Assembly: GCF_036898095.1 (NCBI RefSeq)
Contig: NC_090759.1
Location: 16,633,227-16,697,226, forward strand
DNA length: 64,000 nt
Reading direction: 5' to 3'
Source: Palaemon carinicauda
Lineage: Eukaryota; Arthropoda; Malacostraca; Decapoda; Palaemonidae
Shown here: positions 59,641 through 64,000 of the stretch, piece after piece
Layout of the letters: the number at the start of each line of letters is the position of its first letter
Numbering within the stretch: position 1 is the stretch's first letter
Program-made: the position numbers and the translations under genes
The notes under the pieces: generated by a model
Told to the model about the DNA's origin: nothing
The model's database searches: none
What the model saw: the letters and a program-made list of their open reading frames with translations, nothing else

Positions 59641-60648
59641 TTTATTTTACCGTCTACTCTACAAAACCAATCTTTGCAAATTAAATGTATACTGTTTGAA
59701 ATATGACAAAATATTGCCGACTCGTTACCGAAGTTTAGGCTATTCATTGCCGTTAAACGAACCCAGTCTACTCGTGAAAACCTCGAACGCCCGAAGGGAA
59801 AAATAAGGCTCTAATATATACTGTACTAAACAAAAATAATGTTTTAATATACCATCATTAACACTACCATTACAATTATCGTAAGGTTGGAGAAAGATAA
59901 AGATTACCGAGAACGTAACCACAATTCTGTTTACATTTTGTCAGCTGGACTCGCACAGTTAACATTTGATTTCATTGTTGATGTGGAATTTTATCCTTAA
60001 ATAGGCTAATCATTATGAAATTATGTTAATAAGATGTAATGTTAATATTGTTTTGTAACATTTACTATAAATCACCGTATTTAGGGCTACCAATATACTT
60101 AGAAAGACAAAAGATTTGATACATTTTGTAGTGCTTGACTCACAGACTTTGAACCACTTCGCAGATACAAATAATTTATTTTTGAAAAATAGCGATCGCA
60201 GAAAAGGGGAATCGTATAATTCGAACACACATAATTCGGGACCGTACTGTATATATGGAACATTACATGAATGTATAAAAAAAAAAATAGGTTGAGAGAG
60301 AGACGAACATCTACTATAACATAGCCAAAAGTAAAGTGAAGAGACAACACAGGTATGTGTGTGTGGGGTAGCTGGCTACCCCTCCTACCACCTCCCGCTA
60401 ACTAGCAGTAGGGTGGTTAAACCTTGATAAAAGTCTTATGGCTAGTCTTCCAGCTTTGCCAAAAGTATAATCCCTATAAATAGAGAGGTTTTGTATTAGT
60501 GTCAGAAAAACTATAAACAACAGTATACGGGCCACCTAAGTTCTTAATAAAAAAAATATAATGGCAACTCATTCATTCAGTTGCTATAAACAATAGAAGT
60601 AATATTACCAATTTCTCGTTAAGACTATGGGTAACTCGATATACTTAC

Positions 60649-61053
60649 CTTGAGAAGCAGTCGTTGCTGCAATAGTGCCAGGTGCAGGCTTAGCTGTAAA
60701 TGAATAAAGGTTTGGAGTTGCACTAACTGATGGCGTAGACAACGTAAAACCCGTTCCTGTTCCTCCGGTGGTAGATGCAGCTAAATTAAAAATAGTACCA
60801 CTGGCAGCTGTCGTAGTAGCACCTTGTGTGGCAGCAGGAGCAGCTGCCGTTGGAAAACTGAAATTCGTTGCCGGTTTTGTGAAAGAAAACCCCGATCCTG
60901 TTGACAACGACTGCGCAGTTGAAGGGGGAGCGAAGGCGAAACCACCTCCTCCTCCTCCTGCTGAAGTGGATGTGGGTGTAGGTGTAGTAAAGTTGAACCC
61001 AATACTGCCAGTTGAAGTTGTTATTGGAGTCGCCCCGAAACCGCTAGTGCCAC
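60649..61053 (-). CDS. Nup62: Nup62 exon: FG-repeat domain
   Basis: This 405-bp exon lies between the acceptor ttttatttcatag and the donor CAAG followed by GTAAGTAT, phase 1 at both ends. It encodes 135 residues with spaced Phe motifs: GTSGFGAT, SIGFNFTT, GGGGFAFAP, SGSGFSFTK, NFSFP, GTIFNLAAS, GTGFTLST and NLYSFTAK, in a Thr/Ala/Ser/Gly-rich background. FG and FxF-type repeats separated by Thr/Ser/Ala-rich spacers are typical of the p62 N-terminus, which binds transport receptors in the pore channel. Its identity as Nup62 rather than another FG nucleoporin comes from phase-consistent joining to the coiled-coil exons. The start codon is not here; the 5' exon is missing from the window. Confidence 0.9.
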
Positions 61054-61299
61054 CTATGAAATAAAATGTCCAAAATAAATTCCACTAATCTATCTGATAA
61101 ATATCCTTTACAAAATATGTAACAACAGATTTTTCTTTTAAAATGTCAGTTTTCTGTACTATGTTCAAATTTAGAAATAAGAGCAAATTCTTAACTTAAA
61201 GCAATGTCTGAAATGAAAATGCCTGAAAAAACACACAAGTGTCTACATGTACACATGAAAAGACATTTCACTAAAAACAAAAAATTAACCACTATGTTG
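61054..61299. other. Nup62 intron 5' of the FG exon, no feature recognised
   Basis: AT-rich sequence without recognisable features; no upstream coding exon found. Confidence 0.6.
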
Positions 61300-61405
61300 C
61301 CAACATAATTTTGGAAGTAATGTGTATTTTCCTTACGATACAAACCTGTAGTTATTTATTGGGATATTACTTTTGACGGAGCTGAGAGACGAACCATTAG
61401 ACTTC

Positions 61406-61454
<49 letters not shown>

Positions 61455-62917
61455 TAGCTAAGCTACAACCCTACTTGGAAAAGCAAGATACTATAAGCTC
61501 AAGGGCTCCAACATTGAAAAATAGCCTAGTGAGGAAAGGAAATAACGAAATAGATAAGCTACAAGAGAAGTAACAAATAATCAAAATAAAATATTTAAAG
61601 AACAGTAACAACATTTAATTAGATCTTTTATATATAAACTATAAAAACTTCGAAACAAACAAGAGGAAGAAAAATAAGATAGAATAGCTTGCCCAAGGGT
61701 ACCCTCAAGCAAGAGAACTCTAATCCAAGACAGTGGAAGGTCATGGTACAGAGGCTATGGCACTACCCAAGACTAGAGAACAGTGGTTCGATTTTGGAGT
61801 GTTCTTCTCCTAGAACAGCTCCTTACCATAGCTAAAGAGTCTCTGCTATCCTCACCAAGAGGAAAGTAGCCACTGAACAATGAAATTGCAGTAGTTAACC
61901 CCTTCTGCAAAAAAAAATGTTTGGTATTCCCAGTGTTGTCAGGTGTGTGAGGACATACGAGAATGTGGAAAGAATAGGCCAGACTATTCGGTGTATATGC
62001 AGGCAAAGACAAAATGAGGGTTAACCACCTGCCCCTGGTTGGCAGGGGAAAGCAGTAGCTACTCCACTCATTCACACACCTGTAACTGTAACTCACTTTG
62101 CTTAGAGGTAAGACTTCAAGGGGGACTGGTGCTGGCGGGCCAATCTGTATAAATAGCTACAAGTTTGTATCATTAGAAAAAATACAAATTACTTCCAAAT
62201 TTATCATTTGTTCAGTAACTCGAATACAAACCAACGCTATTTATAGGTATTGATTCACCCATTAGGAGGGTGGAGGTCCCTGTCAATCTGGCTTTTTGGC
62301 TTTGACCCGGGGATTCCCCTCTGTGGGTGTTAGCACATAGTAGGTAGAAACTCTACACCTTGCTATGCATGATCTGCGGCCTACACAAACTGTGTTTGTG
62401 ATACTAGCAATGTGACTGTCAAGGTAAGAATTCTCCCGAGTCATAAGAATCATTTTTGTCCAGTGCTACTACTTGACAATTTCCTGGATAGAGCCAGCTA
62501 AGGAGCTTCGAAGGAAGGTCAGTTGCGGAAGAAGCAGCTTTAGGTTTCTTCTGCGTTGAGGAAGACCCCGAAGGAGAATACCTTTTAGCCTTCTTCTTCC
62601 ATCGTCGCCTAAACCTTTCCCACAGGGAGGCAGATCACTCAAGACATTCATTACAAGTGTTACCGGAATCGCAGCATTGAAATCTGCATGCGGGACACAA
62701 TCGGTCAGGATCCTATCAATGAAGCACATAAATGTCCCCCTCAGGACCAGGGCAGGTATGCATCACTGATAAGAAGGTAAACACACACACTGTAAAAGAA
62801 AAAGCAAAGAAGTTATTAATAATGGCTGTCCAAAAATTTGTCGAGAGGAAGAGAGGTAACAACTGTTCTCTATCCAAGCCAAAAGCAAAGTGAGAGTTAC
62901 AGTCACAGGTGTGTGAG
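61300..62917 (-). mobile_element. DIRS-7: short internally deleted DIRS derivative
   Basis: The left end and left repeat (61300-61403) are interrupted by a LINE-A derivative, then the element resumes at 62018 with the rest of the left repeat, an ICR (about 62150-62235) and the sequence next to it. At about 62460 it jumps directly to the start of ORF1 (62729-62469, with the shared LCP.CR Cys motif decayed) and then to the right repeat (gagccaaaagcaaagtgag), which is cut at ~62917 by a microsatellite region. RT and recombinase are absent. Without the insertion it is about 1 kb. Confidence 0.75.
61404..62017 (-). mobile_element. Short LINE-A derivative with (TAA)n tail, inserted in DIRS-7
   Basis: The (ATT)n run at 61406-61453 (the 3' tail on the minus strand) is followed by the LINE-A 3' region, then directly (about 61650) by the LINE-A 5' region, ending at ~62017. 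It is the most complete example of the short form also seen at 11141-11583. Confidence 0.75.
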
Positions 62918-62959
62918 TTATATACATAAACATTAAGAATGCTTTCATATGCATACATA

Positions 62960-63163
<204 letters not shown>

Positions 63164-63166
<3 letters not shown>

Positions 63167-63897
63167 TGGAACCTCTACATACGATTGTCTTTACAAACGA
63201 TTGTTCCAACATCAGAAGTAAAATTCCATCAAATTTTTGTCTCGACACCCGAAGTAATGCTCCAACATCCGATGTAGATCTTGTTTGTGCCGGTAGATGG
63301 CAGCACGTAAGAGGGACGCCATTGAGCGTCGAGTGCTCTGTTCTCTGTTCTTGTGTGTATCGTGTGGTTGTCCTCTGTTTGGTCTGTTATTAACAGTGCT
63401 TATTTTCTTCCTTTTCTCACATTTCCTTTTTGATTTTACCTATAATCATGGTGCCTAAGAAGCTAAGTTTCAGTACAGGTAGTGGTGAGAAAAGGAAGAA
63501 GGCAATTCTTTCATTAGAATTGAAGCAAGAAATTATAGAAAAACATGAGAGCAGTGTGCATGTGAGAGATATGGCTAAACAATATGGCCAGAATAGGCCT
63601 ATGATCTCGACGATCATCAAGCAGAAGGCAGCTATTAAAGCAGTCAAACCATCGAAGGGGATCACCATTATTACAAGACAGCATAGCAATACCCTGGAAG
63701 AGATAGAACGCCTTTTGTTGATAGGGATAAAGGACAAAGAGATTGTTGGCAACGATAATTTGTGAGAAGGGCCAGCGTGATTAACAGAAAGAAAGAAAAA
63801 AATGAAGCAAAGAAAACTAAGATAGCATTAACAAGCTTTTATAAAAGTCCTCTCTCTTTTTCTGTTTCTCTCTAAACATAGCATTAAATTTAAATAA

Positions 63898-63957
<60 letters not shown>

Positions 63958-64000
63958 CTTCTTCGCTGTTATCGTGTTAGAGACGTCTGTTTAGAGTACA
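63164..64000 (+). mobile_element. Tigger-like DNA transposon, 5' part (runs off the window)
   Basis: Starts CAGTGGAACCTCTACATACG after TA at 63162-63163, a typical Tigger/pogo terminal repeat. It contains the N-terminal transposase frame at 63448-63765; after that the frame stops and no DDE domain is seen before the window ends. A (CT)n tract occupies 63900-63954. Confidence 0.75.
63448..63765 (+). pseudogene. Tigger/CENP-B-like transposase, N-terminal DNA-binding part
   Basis: The start is the ATG at 63448 (MVPKKLSFSTGSGEKRKKA). The next part (ILSLELKQEIIEKHESSVHV and DMAKQYGQNRPMISTIIKQK) is a helix-turn-helix of the CENP-B N-terminal/Psq type used by Tigger transposases to bind terminal repeats. 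The frame ends after about 105 residues, whereas family proteins are several hundred residues with a DDE nuclease domain. A basic stretch (INRKKEKNEAKKTKIAL) follows the stop in the same region. It is truncated or internally deleted. Confidence 0.75.

Overview
This is a stretch of animal nuclear genome, most likely from a decapod crustacean. It is AT-rich intronic DNA with long GA/TC and TA microsatellites, consensus GT-AG introns, and many DIRS-type tyrosine-recombinase retrotransposons, a class known to be common in Decapoda. The species assignment is inference. No bacterial, plasmid or phage features were seen.

The only host gene I can support is the nuclear pore gene Nup62 (nucleoporin p62), on the minus strand across almost the whole window. 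Six internal coding exons were found from splice signals, reading-frame phase and protein similarity. In transcript order they are 61053-60649 (FG repeats), 43831-43727, 27681-27544, 27089-26942 (Ala/Pro/Thr/Ser linker), 9652-9436 and 9070-8912 (coiled coil). All five junctions agree in phase (1, 1, 1, 2, 0) and together give about 390 residues. The first coding exon (right) and the last C-terminal exons (left) were not found and probably lie outside the window. Two introns are short (365 and 454 bp) and three are 16-17 kb, filled with transposons.

Seven DIRS-type elements are present, all on the minus strand and so in the same sense as Nup62: DIRS-1 (3001-8032, left end lost), DIRS-2 (15246-23025), DIRS-3 (27806-34222, a separate subfamily), DIRS-4 (35266-43432, best preserved), DIRS-5 (44353-53390, with an internal duplication and an unexplained insertion), DIRS-6 (54629-60510, hollowed out by nested insertions) and DIRS-7 (61300-62917, a short deletion derivative). 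Well-preserved copies show inverted terminal repeats, an internal complementary region, ORF1 (gag-like), an RT/RNase H ORF and a tyrosine recombinase ORF, in that order along the minus strand. All carry stops or frameshifts. An empty copy of the DIRS-2 target at 1-690 shows insertion without target duplication.

Other elements are a LINE family ending in (TAA)n (LINE-A: 11584-15245 continued at 23026-23517, plus several fragments and short derivatives), two other LINE remnants (691-2328 and 57650-59210), an RTE-like 3' end, pogo/Tigger-like DNA transposons (23928-26710, 56093-60249, 63164-64000, 8033-8377) and a piggyBac-like MITE (13040-13337). A 118-nt 5S rRNA-like sequence lies inside DIRS-2 (18116-18233). 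Elements are nested up to three deep.
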